Below are positions 1 through 5,676 of a stretch of 20,207 nucleotides of DNA, piece by piece (position 1 is the stretch's first letter; every line of letters begins with the position of its first letter). The notes under the pieces are model-generated. The model did no database searches. It had not been told where the DNA came from and saw only the letters and a list, made by a program, of their open reading frames with translations. The position numbers were made by a program, and so were the translations under genes. The DNA comes from Corynebacterium sp. (GTDB taxonomy: Bacteria > Actinomycetota > Actinomycetes > Mycobacteriales > Mycobacteriaceae): the NCBI RefSeq assembly GCF_030826625.1, contig NZ_JAPJNQ010000042.1:1-20207 (forward strand), given 5' to 3'.

Positions 1-117
1 ATTCTGTGGGCAGTGGGTGGTACTGCCGCTACGGGGTGAGCTACCGCGCTCTGGAGGAAATGATGACTTCAGCGGGGTGTGTCGGTTGATCACACCACGA
101 TCTACCGCTGGGTCTAG
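1..117 (+). pseudogene. IS6-family transposase fragment (decayed)
   Basis: Translation across frames gives the N-terminal part of an IS6-family (IS26/IS6100-like) DDE transposase: a WYCRYGVSYRALEEMM segment (18-65) followed by VDHTTIYRWV (85-114). These match the family's conserved N-terminal helix-turn-helix region. The fragment is broken in at least three ways. There is a one-base shift near 15-17, where ILWAV gives way to WYCRYG. A second shift near 76-80 puts the DHTTIYRWV part in another frame. A TAG follows at 115-117, where the family normally has Gln, consistent with CAG to TAG. The DDE catalytic domain does not follow; the next bases do not resemble the element. The 5' end may lie before the window. 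This is a dead remnant, seen directly; the family assignment rests on motif recognition. Confidence 0.75.
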
Positions 118-133
118 AAAACTGATTATATAA

Positions 134-280
134 CTGTGGATAAAGCAGTGGGGTCGGCTCAAAATCGTTCACCTGAAGGGGGATAACGAAGAGACCTATG
201 AGCCTTCTCCTGATACGATTTATGTTGATCCTTCGGAAATTCCCAGTGAAGCCGTAAATGATCTCGAAGAGGACAATTAG
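134..280 (+). pseudogene. 3' end of an unknown gene, 5' part lost
   Basis: An open frame follows an in-frame TAA at 131-133 and ends with TAG at 278-280. It reads through about 48 codons, with a basic start (IKQWGRLKIVHLKGDNEE) and an acidic, Pro/Ser-containing end (YVDPSEIPSEAVNDLEEDN). No ATG or GTG start and no ribosome site are visible. It is therefore best read as the C-terminal remainder of a gene whose front was removed when the adjoining IS6-family element inserted or was deleted. The TAG is immediately followed by the ATG at 281, which suggests that the two genes were once translated together. I do not recognise the family. A CTG or TTG start cannot be excluded. Confidence 0.35.
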
Positions 281-586
281 ATGGTATCCCTGCCTGGATT
301 GCTTTTATTTGCCACTGTTATGGGGATCTTTTTTGGGGTTCCCTCTGCTCTGGTTGTTATTTATGTAAATTACTACAGTAAACATAATATAACTTTTCGA
401 ATAAGAAAATATTTCTGTGTTTTTGTGATTGCTTTTCTGGCTTATTTCAGTATCGTGATGGTCGTTGCTGATTTCCGTGTAGCTGAGATGTGGATAGCCG
501 CCAGGGTAGCTACACCATTAGCGATTAGTCATGTGGTATTCATGAAGCTAACATTCTTGTTGTTTCAGGATGAAGAAGACTCATGA
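281..586 (+). CDS. Small membrane protein, function unknown
   Basis: This encodes 101 residues with about three hydrophobic segments: residues 3-27, 43-62 and roughly 70-95. The loops are basic (NYYSKHNITFRIRKYF) and the tail is acidic (QDEEDS). The start codon directly abuts the stop of the upstream open frame (TAGATG), a classic coupling arrangement, and no independent ribosome site is evident. Codon use and base composition are AT-richer than in the genes further right, fitting acquired DNA next to insertion-sequence debris. It could be the membrane partner of the truncated upstream protein. No family is recognised, so function is left open. Confidence 0.55.
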   Translation: MVSLPGLLLFATVMGIFFGVPSALVVIYVNYYSKHNITFRIRKYFCVFVIAFLAYFSIVMVVADFRVAEMWIAARVATPLAISHVVFMKLTFLLFQDEEDS

Positions 587-789
587 TCTTCATCCTAGAG
601 AGTGTCTGTTAGTTTGTGTGCGGGGTTTGGTTTATAAGTAATCCGAGAATCGGTCGGGGTAAGCCACCGCTGGGGATGCGAAAACTAACGCAAAACGCCC
701 TTACTTAGGTTAGATGGCGGTCATACTCACCCCATATAAGGGGAATAAGTAAAAAGTCGAAACATTGTGTTGTAGCTTACACTCTACTG
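587..789. other. Intergenic AT-rich stretch with an 8-bp inverted repeat
   Basis: No convincing gene is seen. GTTAGTTT (608-615) is mirrored by AAACTAAC (682-689), enclosing about 66 bp. The left copy sits in a GTGTCTGTTAGTTTGTGTG context that resembles an insertion-sequence end, but I cannot assign a family. It may be a leftover terminal repeat of another lost mobile element. A 12-codon ATG frame at 714-752 is too short to call. Confidence 0.3.
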
Positions 790-957
790 TTGTACGATGA
801 GGTTGCTTCCTTAAAGAAGGAGCTCGCATCTTACGAATGCATTTTTGGAAGAGATGTGCAAGCTGAAATACGCGGAAAGTCTTTACTCTCCATTTTTCTG
901 GCATTTGTTGGCGGTTTGGGTTTGGTTCCGCAGGCTGCTGCGATTAAGAAAGTCTGA
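790..957 (+). CDS. Candidate 55-residue membrane protein (TTG start, uncertain)
   Basis: The frame ends at TGA 955-957. Starting at TTG 790 it encodes 55 residues: a charged amphipathic N-terminus (YDEVASLKKELASYE, coiled-coil-like) and then one hydrophobic helix at about residues 31-48 (SLLSIFLAFVGGLGLV). No ATG lies in the frame. A GTG at 856 preceded by GGAA at 847-850 would give a 33-residue version that keeps the helix. There is no strong ribosome site before the TTG. The stop is 15 nt before another tiny membrane ORF at 973, suggesting a pair. It could equally be the 3' end of a degraded gene in this scarred region. Confidence 0.3.
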   Translation: MYDEVASLKKELASYECIFGRDVQAEIRGKSLLSIFLAFVGGLGLVPQAAAIKKV

Positions 958-972
958 GGCTAAGGGGTAAGT

Positions 973-1062
973 ATGCACACAGCTATTATCATTTTTCTCT
1001 TTATCTATTCGGTAACTGTATCTTTGATGCTTGTGCGGAAAGATAAGGGGAATAAAAAGTAG
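973..1062 (+). CDS. Candidate 29-residue membrane peptide
   Basis: ATG at 973 is preceded by AAGGGG (961-967) with about 5 nt spacing, a reasonable ribosome site. The product is a single hydrophobic helix (residues 3-20, HTAIIIFLFIYSVTVSLMLV) with a strongly basic end (RKDKGNKK), ending at TAG 1060-1062. This architecture is shared by small regulatory membrane peptides, KdpF-like subunits and type I toxins; the sequence does not decide between them. It lies 15 nt after the candidate ORF at 790-957 and may be co-transcribed with it. A homology search across corynebacteria would decide whether it is conserved. Confidence 0.35.
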   Translation: MHTAIIIFLFIYSVTVSLMLVRKDKGNKK

Positions 1063-1090
1063 CATCAATTTTTGTGCTTGAAACTTGAAG

Positions 1091-1233
1091 TGTCCTGGGT
1101 TTTCTTCCTAGGCATTTGCCTTAATTTCCATTATTTCTCGAGCCGGTTGTCGGCTGCAAAACTCTGCTTCAACCTCTGTTGGCGTGCGGTAGTCAAGGTT
1201 CTGATGAAGCATGGTGTCGTTCCATCAATCCAC
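1091..1233 (-). mobile_element. 3' remnant of an IS3-family element (transposase C-terminus plus terminal repeat)
   Basis: On the minus strand, 1224 to 1108 translates to a segment containing MLHQNLDYRTPTEVEAEF and ending ...REIMEIKANA with TAG at 1110-1108. The (H)xxLxYRTPxEVE signature is typical of the C-terminus of IS3-family OrfB transposases (rve integrase fold). An in-frame TGA at 1227-1225 and the absence of the catalytic DDE region upstream show that it is dead. Sixteen bases beyond the stop, the minus strand reads CCCAGGACA (1099-1091). On the plus strand this is TGTCCTGGG, an end starting TG as IS3 family terminal repeats do, so 1091 is the probable element boundary. Confidence 0.65.
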
Positions 1234-1251
1234 CGGTATCGCGATAAACAA

Positions 1252-1267
1252 TGTTTCACGTGAAACA
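1252..1267. promoter_or_regulatory. parS centromere-like site (ParB binding site)
   Basis: TGTTTCACGTGAAACA is a perfect 16-bp palindrome identical to the conserved bacterial parS consensus. ParB (Spo0J) nucleates here and spreads, loading SMC and driving ParA-dependent origin segregation. In corynebacteria, parS sites cluster close to the replication origin, so this places the window in the origin region. The site lies between an IS3 remnant and the GTG start of the ATPase gene, about 83 nt upstream of that start, so ParB spreading could also affect that gene's transcription (inference). Confidence 0.92.
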
Positions 1268-1349
1268 TGGACTCAATCACGCGCGAATTCAGACACGAGT
1301 TCCTCAAAGTGTCGGTTAGAATCGCCTCAAACTGTCGGATGGTGAAATA

Positions 1350-2576
1350 GTGGTGTTGTCTCAGGACTATATTCCGCGGATAGCGGATGTTTTTGTGGAG
1401 CAGTCGTTGCGGCGCACTGGAGCCTTGTTGATTGAGGGACCGAAGGGTTGTGGCAAGACTGCGACCGCCCGTCACCATGCCGAGAGCGAAATCAAAGTAG
1501 ACATCGATCCTGATGTGGAGATTTCAATGGGGGTAGATCCGGCTCTTGTATTGCAAGGGCCGACGCCGAGAGTTTTGGACGAATGGCAGGCACAACCAAA
1601 ATTATGGGACGTAGTACGCCACGAAATTGATGGGCGTGGGCAGCCTGGACAATTTATTTTGACAGGATCAACCGCCCCAGCCGAAGCGGTGCAAGGCCAT
1701 TCTGGAGCCGGAAGATTCTCTCGCTTAACAATGCACACCATGACACTGGCAGAATCGGGAGAATCCACTGGACAAGCTTCACTGCTCAACATGGTGAAGG
1801 GCGAGGCACCGCGCGTCGGCAAGACGGAACTAACTATCCACGATCTTGCGGCAAGGATTTGCCGAGGCGGGTGGCCAGGCTTTTTGCGTCTCAGTGTTGC
1901 GGATGCACAAGCAAACCTGCGTGATTATGTACGGACCATCGTGGAGCTCGACATTTCCACACCGGACAAGGTGAAGCGTAACCCAGCTCGGGTTCTGCGG
2001 GTAATACGATCTCTGGCTCGTGGGATTGGAACTGAAATGTCGACGACTGCAATCGCCACAGATGCTGAATTGCACAGAGAAACTGCGATTGACTACTTGG
2101 ATTCTCTCGAGCGTATTTTCATCAGACAAGACCAACCGGCGTGGTCACAATCCCTGCGCTCACGTACCCCACTACGCAAAGCAGCCAAACGGCACTTTGC
2201 AGACCCAGCGTTAGCAGTTGCTGCGCTACAAAAACAGCCGGACGATCTTTTACACGACTTCGAATTTTTCGGTCAGCTTTTTGAATCGCTGGTGGTTCAT
2301 GAATTACGCGCGCTGACGAACGAGCCGGTCTATCACGCTCGCCTCGGGGATGGCACCGAAGTTGATGCGATTACGACGCTCGCTGGGCGAACAGTGCTCG
2401 TGGAGATCAAACTCGGGCACCATCCCAATGTGGTCAACGGTGCAGCAGCGAGTCTGCAGAAATTCGCCGCGGTGATGCCTGAGCCAGCTGAATTGCTGGT
2501 CGTGACCGGCGGTGGAATGTCATACCGTCGGCCTGATGGCGTCAACGTCATCGCCATTGGTGCACTCGGGCGCTAG
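1350..2576 (+). CDS. AAA ATPase with DUF4143-like C-terminal domain
   Basis: The protein has 408 residues. The Walker A motif is GPKGCGKT (residues 30-37), the Walker B-like motif is RVLDEWQ (74-80), and a sensor-like ILTGST follows (103-108). This is the layout of the ATP-binding proteins with a C-terminal DUF4143 domain, a large and poorly characterised family common in actinobacteria. The C-terminal part has a VDAITTLAG...VLVEIKLG pattern (about 338-356), resembling the degenerate PD-(D/E)xK nuclease-like core reported for this family. Translation starts at GTG 1350 (or GTG 1353), with GGATGG about 7 nt upstream; no ATG is available. It is bordered by IS debris and a parS on the left and a convergent gene on the right, with no obvious partner. 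The cellular substrate is unknown. Confidence 0.85.
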   Translation: MVLSQDYIPRIADVFVEQSLRRTGALLIEGPKGCGKTATARHHAESEIKVDIDPDVEISMGVDPALVLQGPTPRVLDEWQAQPKLWDVVRHEIDGRGQPGQFILTGSTAPAEAVQGHSGAGRFSRLTMHTMTLAESGESTGQASLLNMVKGEAPRVGKTELTIHDLAARICRGGWPGFLRLSVADAQANLRDYVRTIVELDISTPDKVKRNPARVLRVIRSLARGIGTEMSTTAIATDAELHRETAIDYLDSLERIFIRQDQPAWSQSLRSRTPLRKAAKRHFADPALAVAALQKQPDDLLHDFEFFGQLFESLVVHELRALTNEPVYHARLGDGTEVDAITTLAGRTVLVEIKLGHHPNVVNGAAASLQKFAAVMPEPAELLVVTGGGMSYRRPDGVNVIAIGALGR

Positions 2577-2594
2577 GCAGTTAAACGGACGGCT

Positions 2595-2648
2595 TAAAGC
2601 TCCCGCAGTGCCTAAAGCTCTCGAAGCTCCTAAATCTCGCGCAGTTCC
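2595..2648 (-). repeat. Three 18-bp tandem units, each with a stop codon, at the end of the glycosyltransferase gene
   Basis: Units at 2595-2612, 2613-2630 and 2631-2648 share TAAA(G/T)CTC(C/T/G)CG(C/A)AG(T/C)(G/T)CC on the plus strand. On the minus strand each reads as the last codons of the glycosyltransferase plus a stop: ELREI-stop, ELREL-stop, ALREL-stop. Only the first is the real C-terminus (stop at 2632-2630). The other two follow in frame as untranslated copies. No T-rich terminator is seen in this 53-nt convergent gap. Confidence 0.8.
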
Positions 2649-3772
2649 TTCTGTAGCCGCGCACCCATCAGATCCCAGTTCCAATTCTTGACGACGTGCT
2701 CCCTGCCCGCAGCACCCATCTCTGAGCGCAGCTGCGCGTCGGCAAGCAATGTCTCTAAACCACGCACGAGACTGCTCACGCGGTGCCCATTAACCACCAG
2801 CCCCGTGGCCTCCGTGATAGTCTCTGGCGCACCGCCGGAATTGCCAGCGATCACAGGCAGCCCGCAGGCCTGGGCCTCCAAGTACACGATGCCCAGCCCC
2901 TCTACGGACAACCCGCCTGCGCGAGTGCGGGCAGGCATCGCGAAAATATCCGCAGCGGCGAGTGCGTTGTTAACGCGCACCCGGTTTTTCTGATAATCCG
3001 TGTTGTCTAGCAAAAGAGCATCCGGCGCGTATTTTTGGCGAAGCCTTTCCAGGCGCCGATACGAACGCCCGCGGCCAACCAGAATGAGTTGCAGATCCGG
3101 GAATTTCTTGCGCAGGACGGGAAACGCGCGCAACAGCTTGTCTTGGCCTTTACGCGGGACAAAACGCGAAATGCACACGATCGTCGGCGCATCCGGGGAA
3201 ATCCCAAAATCCTGTTTGGCTGCGGCCTGGCGGTCGGGAGAGGCCACCGAAAAATTATCCGCGTTGACTCCGGAAGGCAGATGTACCCACCGTGGGCGGT
3301 TACCAAAAGGTTTTTCCAGCCGACGGCGGGTATACGACGAAATATAGGTCAGCACATTAGAATTGTTGCCAATCACGCGTAACGCCTGGCGCGCTCCGGG
3401 AATCATGGACCAGCCGACTTCATGGCCGTGCGTGGTGGAAATAACCTTTTTCGCCCCGGCTTTCTTCGCGGTTTTTGCCAACAATGCCAGGGGAGCGGCT
3501 GCACCAAACCACACGGTGTCGATGTCATGGGTGCGGATGATCTCGCGGAGTTTCTTCGCCGCGCGTGGCGTCGGCAGTAATAGGCGGTGTGGCCAGCGAA
3601 TCACTGGGTACTGCAGCTGCGCGTCGTAGCTCTCGCAGGCGGCTTTATCCCGTATGGGCGCAAAAACAATGATCTCGTTGGGGTCCAGCAGGGAAACGAA
3701 ATCCCGTAGATATGATTCAATCCCCCCGATTACCGGAGGGAAATCGTTGGTGACCAGCAGAGTCTTCGGCAT
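2630..3772 (-). CDS. pimB: PimB'-like GT4 mannosyltransferase
   Basis: This is a GT-B glycosyltransferase of family GT4. It closely resembles corynebacterial PimB', which transfers mannose from GDP-mannose to phosphatidylinositol monomannoside at the inner leaflet, a step leading to PIMs, lipomannan and lipoarabinomannan. Shared features, numbered from the ATG at 3781, are the N-terminal PKTLLVTNDFPPVIGGIESY, the THGHEVGWSM segment (117-126), SRFVPRKGQ with the nucleotide-binding R206 and K211, and the EGLGIVYLE pattern (E294/E302, EX7E). Two starts are possible: ATG 3781 (MKTMPK) or ATG 3772 (MPK). The latter matches the family's N-terminus better and is chosen; neither has a clear ribosome site. 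It follows a 70-residue gene by about 24 nt, probably one operon. Because the context is not one I associate with pimB', it may be a paralog with another acceptor. Confidence 0.82.
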   Translation of the reverse strand: MPKTLLVTNDFPPVIGGIESYLRDFVSLLDPNEIIVFAPIRDKAACESYDAQLQYPVIRWPHRLLLPTPRAAKKLREIIRTHDIDTVWFGAAAPLALLAKTAKKAGAKKVISTTHGHEVGWSMIPGARQALRVIGNNSNVLTYISSYTRRRLEKPFGNRPRWVHLPSGVNADNFSVASPDRQAAAKQDFGISPDAPTIVCISRFVPRKGQDKLLRAFPVLRKKFPDLQLILVGRGRSYRRLERLRQKYAPDALLLDNTDYQKNRVRVNNALAAADIFAMPARTRAGGLSVEGLGIVYLEAQACGLPVIAGNSGGAPETITEATGLVVNGHRVSSLVRGLETLLADAQLRSEMGAAGREHVVKNWNWDLMGARLQKELREI

Positions 3773-3796
3773 GGTCTTCATTAAAACACGCCGGAA

Positions 3797-4009
3797 TTAA
3801 ATGACTTCACCGAGGTGATAGTTTTTTACTTCATTGCCATAGATGGTGCGTTCCGTGCCGTCGACATCGACGCTGTGAAACACCGAATCGTTTTCGATGG
3901 CTTCGCGCAGCATCTCGATGCGGTTACCTTGTTCACCTGGGGCAACTCCGGCGGGGAAATAATAGGTTGAGCCGTTGTCCAATTTCACTGACAGCCCTTG
4001 AACGCCCAT
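3797..4009 (-). CDS. Conserved-looking 70-residue protein, function unknown
   Basis: The ATG at 4009 is preceded by GAGGAGG with about 7 nt spacing, a strong ribosome site, which supports a real gene despite its size. The product is soluble and acidic, with a beta-rich first half (LSVKLDNGSTYYFPAG), a short helix (NRIEMLREAIENDSVF) and a second strand-like part (VDVDGTERTIYG). There is no signal peptide, membrane helix or cysteine. It is likely co-transcribed with the glycosyltransferase that begins about 24 nt after its stop. I do not recognise the family. Confidence 0.7.
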   Translation of the reverse strand: MGVQGLSVKLDNGSTYYFPAGVAPGEQGNRIEMLREAIENDSVFHSVDVDGTERTIYGNEVKNYHLGEVI

Positions 4010-4177
4010 GACAATTTCCTCCTCGTGCTATTTTGACCTCGTCCAACAACCGAAGGTGGACGCAGGCGATAGCGTTGCTAGATTTTGTATTTTCTTCTAT
4101 CAGAAACACTATCGAAGCAGGCGGGCGAGCTCACGCTACGACGCTATGGCATTTATCTCTTTACGGGCACCGTACCA

Positions 4178-4217
4178 ACGACAAAGCGCCAGGGCGTTGT
4201 GTAACGCTTCCTGGCGC
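4178..4217 (-). terminator. Probable intrinsic terminator after the Lys/Ala-rich protein gene
   Basis: GCGCCAGG-GCGTT (4186-4198) pairs with AACGC-TT-CCTGGCGC (4203-4217) around a 4-nt GTGT loop. This makes a 13-bp stem with a two-base bulge. Read on the minus strand it is followed by TTTGTCGT, a weak U-tract, about 40 nt after the stop of the minus-strand gene at 4258. The rest of 4010-4257 shows no gene, only the promoter region of the 70-residue gene. Confidence 0.6.
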
Positions 4218-4257
4218 CAGGGTGCTTGTCGACGTTTAAACCTCGACTACGGTTCGA

Positions 4258-5331
4258 CTACTTCTCGTCGGAATCAGTCTTGTCAGCTGCGGACTCGCCG
4301 GAGTCAGACTTGTGTTCTTCTTTCAGCTTCTCGTCGATGGCAGCGGCCTTTTCAGCGGCGTCGGTATCGCCGTGAGCGGAAGCGCGGGTGGCTTCGGAAG
4401 CGGCTAAGTTCTCGGCAGCGCCTGCGGAGAAGTTCTTCGACAGTTGCTCGTCGATATCTGCAAGCAGCTCTTCATCTCGCTCAGCTGGGTCTTCGGCTAG
4501 CTCGCCAGCTTTCTTTTCCGCTTTAGCATTTTCTTCGGAAGCGTCTGCGTTAGGTGCTTCCAAGTCATCGTCGCTGGTCGACGAGTACACCAGCGTGCTG
4601 GTGGTATTCGAGCTGTAATCGCTGGCGCGTGGTGGCTCTTCCTGCGCACCGGAGCTGCGCTTGTTCAGCACGTACACGACCGCGCCGACGATTGCCGCGA
4701 TGAGACCGGCCAGCAGGGCGTAGAAACCGAATCCACGAGAGTTAGACGTGGTCTTTTTCTGTACCTTCTTCTGGGTTTTCTTGAGCGACTTCGGCAGGTT
4801 GTCGGTGGCCTGGCTAGCCTGCTTTTGCAGGTTCTTCGCAGCCTTCTTCGCGTTCTTCTTGTCCAGCTTCTTTGCTGCCTTATCCTTGACCTTCTTGGCA
4901 GCAGCGTTGGCCTTCTTCTCGGCGCGCGACAGGCGCTTGCGGTTCTTCCGGCTCAATTGTTTATCGGCCTTCTTGCGCAGTTTCTTTGCCTGCTTTTGCA
5001 CCTTCTTGGTGGCCTTCGAGAAGTTTTCACTAGCAGAATCACGCACCTGCTCGAAAGTTTCACCTGCATCGCCGTCGATCAGATCGCGGCCGGTTTCTTG
5101 CAGGGCTTCCAAGCTTTTATCCAAGCGTGCGTGGGCGGCCTTGGTGAGTTTACCGGCCTCTTTACGTGCCTCTGGGAAGTGCTTCTCGGCGCTCTTGTCG
5201 GCAGTCTTTGCAGCGCTTTCGAGGAACTCGAAGGCTTCCTGGGACTTCTTGTCGCGGTAATCTTTGAATTTTTCCCAGCCGCTGGAGCTGAGATCGCGCG
5301 CGATGCGCAGGTTGACGCTTGCAGAACTCAT
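4258..5331 (-). CDS. Lys/Ala-rich coiled protein with one membrane helix and acidic tail
   Basis: The protein has 357 residues in three parts. Residues 1-100 are charged helix. Residues 105-193 are extremely basic and Lys/Ala-rich (KKVQKQAKK, AAKKVKDKAAKK), histone H1-like or HBHA-like in composition. A membrane helix follows at about 201-222 (FGFYALLAGLIAAIVGAVVYVL). The tail (231-357) is acidic, Ala/Glu/Asp-rich and probably disordered. There is no N-terminal signal, so the basic half should stay in the cytoplasm and the acidic tail should face outward (positive-inside rule, inference). The start is ATG 5331 with GAGGTG about 8 nt upstream. It is a single-gene unit, divergent from metF and followed by a probable terminator. 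The function is unknown; binding of DNA or of an anionic polymer by the basic half is possible but not shown. Confidence 0.75.
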   Translation of the reverse strand: MSSASVNLRIARDLSSSGWEKFKDYRDKKSQEAFEFLESAAKTADKSAEKHFPEARKEAGKLTKAAHARLDKSLEALQETGRDLIDGDAGETFEQVRDSASENFSKATKKVQKQAKKLRKKADKQLSRKNRKRLSRAEKKANAAAKKVKDKAAKKLDKKNAKKAAKNLQKQASQATDNLPKSLKKTQKKVQKKTTSNSRGFGFYALLAGLIAAIVGAVVYVLNKRSSGAQEEPPRASDYSSNTTSTLVYSSTSDDDLEAPNADASEENAKAEKKAGELAEDPAERDEELLADIDEQLSKNFSAGAAENLAASEATRASAHGDTDAAEKAAAIDEKLKEEHKSDSGESAADKTDSDEK

Positions 5332-5459
5332 GGTTCGTTCACCTCGTTAATCACATGTTTGTCACTAGCTAGATAGTCCCAGGATAGTGGTTATTTGCGG
5401 TGATGTGGGAGAAAACAGCAAAAAGTAGGTGCTTTTGGAGCATCTTTCAGTATCGCTTA

Positions 5460-5472
5460 ATGGTATTACCAT
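5460..5472. promoter_or_regulatory. Palindrome ATGGTATTACCAT upstream of metF
   Basis: This 13-bp near-perfect dyad shares the core GGTA-N-TACC with a second dyad at 5559-5573, exactly 100 bp downstream. It overlaps by one base the first TAGACAGCTTGGT copy. It looks like a transcription factor operator. I cannot match it to a known corynebacterial regulator. Confidence 0.45.
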
Positions 5473-5487
5473 AGACAGCTTGGTTCA
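5472..5487. promoter_or_regulatory. Possible McbR-type half-conserved operator, copy 1
   Basis: TAGACAGCTTGGTTCA has the left half-site TAGAC of the McbR consensus (TAGAC-N6-GTCTA, known for the Corynebacterium glutamicum methionine repressor). The right half is degenerate (GTTCA). The same 13-mer TAGACAGCTTGGT recurs at 5622. The position before metF fits methionine control, but the imperfect right half keeps this tentative. Confidence 0.4.
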
Positions 5488-5558
5488 GATTTTGCGAGCT
5501 TCTAGGAATTATATTCATCTCGATAAAACTGCATTTTTCCAGCATGAACGCCTCACGC

Positions 5559-5573
5559 AAAGGTAATACCTTT
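5559..5573. promoter_or_regulatory. Palindrome AAAGGTAATACCTTT upstream of metF
   Basis: This 15-bp perfect dyad around one central base contains the same GGTA-N-TACC core as 5460-5472, with the central base complemented. It lies 104 nt before the metF start. The regulator is unknown. Confidence 0.45.
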
Positions 5574-5621
5574 CGGGGTTCTTCCTTGTTAGCTGCATAA
5601 GCATTAGATTGATGCCAACAC

Positions 5622-5637
5622 TAGACAGCTTGGTACA
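5622..5637. promoter_or_regulatory. Possible McbR-type operator, copy 2, next to the metF start
   Basis: TAGACAGCTTGGTACA repeats the first 13 bases of the 5472 element, 150 bp downstream. It is preceded by TTGATG (5609-5614), a possible -35, and overlaps TACACA (5633-5638), a possible -10, though the spacing of 18 nt is only fair. Repressor binding here would block metF transcription (inference). The start codon of metF is 39 nt further on. Elsewhere in 5332-5676 I see no gene. Confidence 0.4.
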
Positions 5638-5676
5638 CAATCAACACGCAATCAGCCGGAAAGGAGATGACGAGTA

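Noticed and set aside
1131..1478. A 115-codon minus-strand frame overlapping the IS3 remnant and the parS
   Set aside because: It is in a different frame from the IS3 transposase tail and runs antisense to the ATPase start, with no motif of its own.
4008..4526. A 172-codon plus-strand frame across the 4010-4257 gap
   Set aside because: It is Arg/Ser-rich, has no ribosome site and runs into the antisense of the Lys/Ala-rich protein gene.
5332..5676. A SAM or cobalamin riboswitch before metF or metE
   Set aside because: I looked for conserved elements such as the B12 box and SAM-type core and saw none; the dyads look like protein operators instead.
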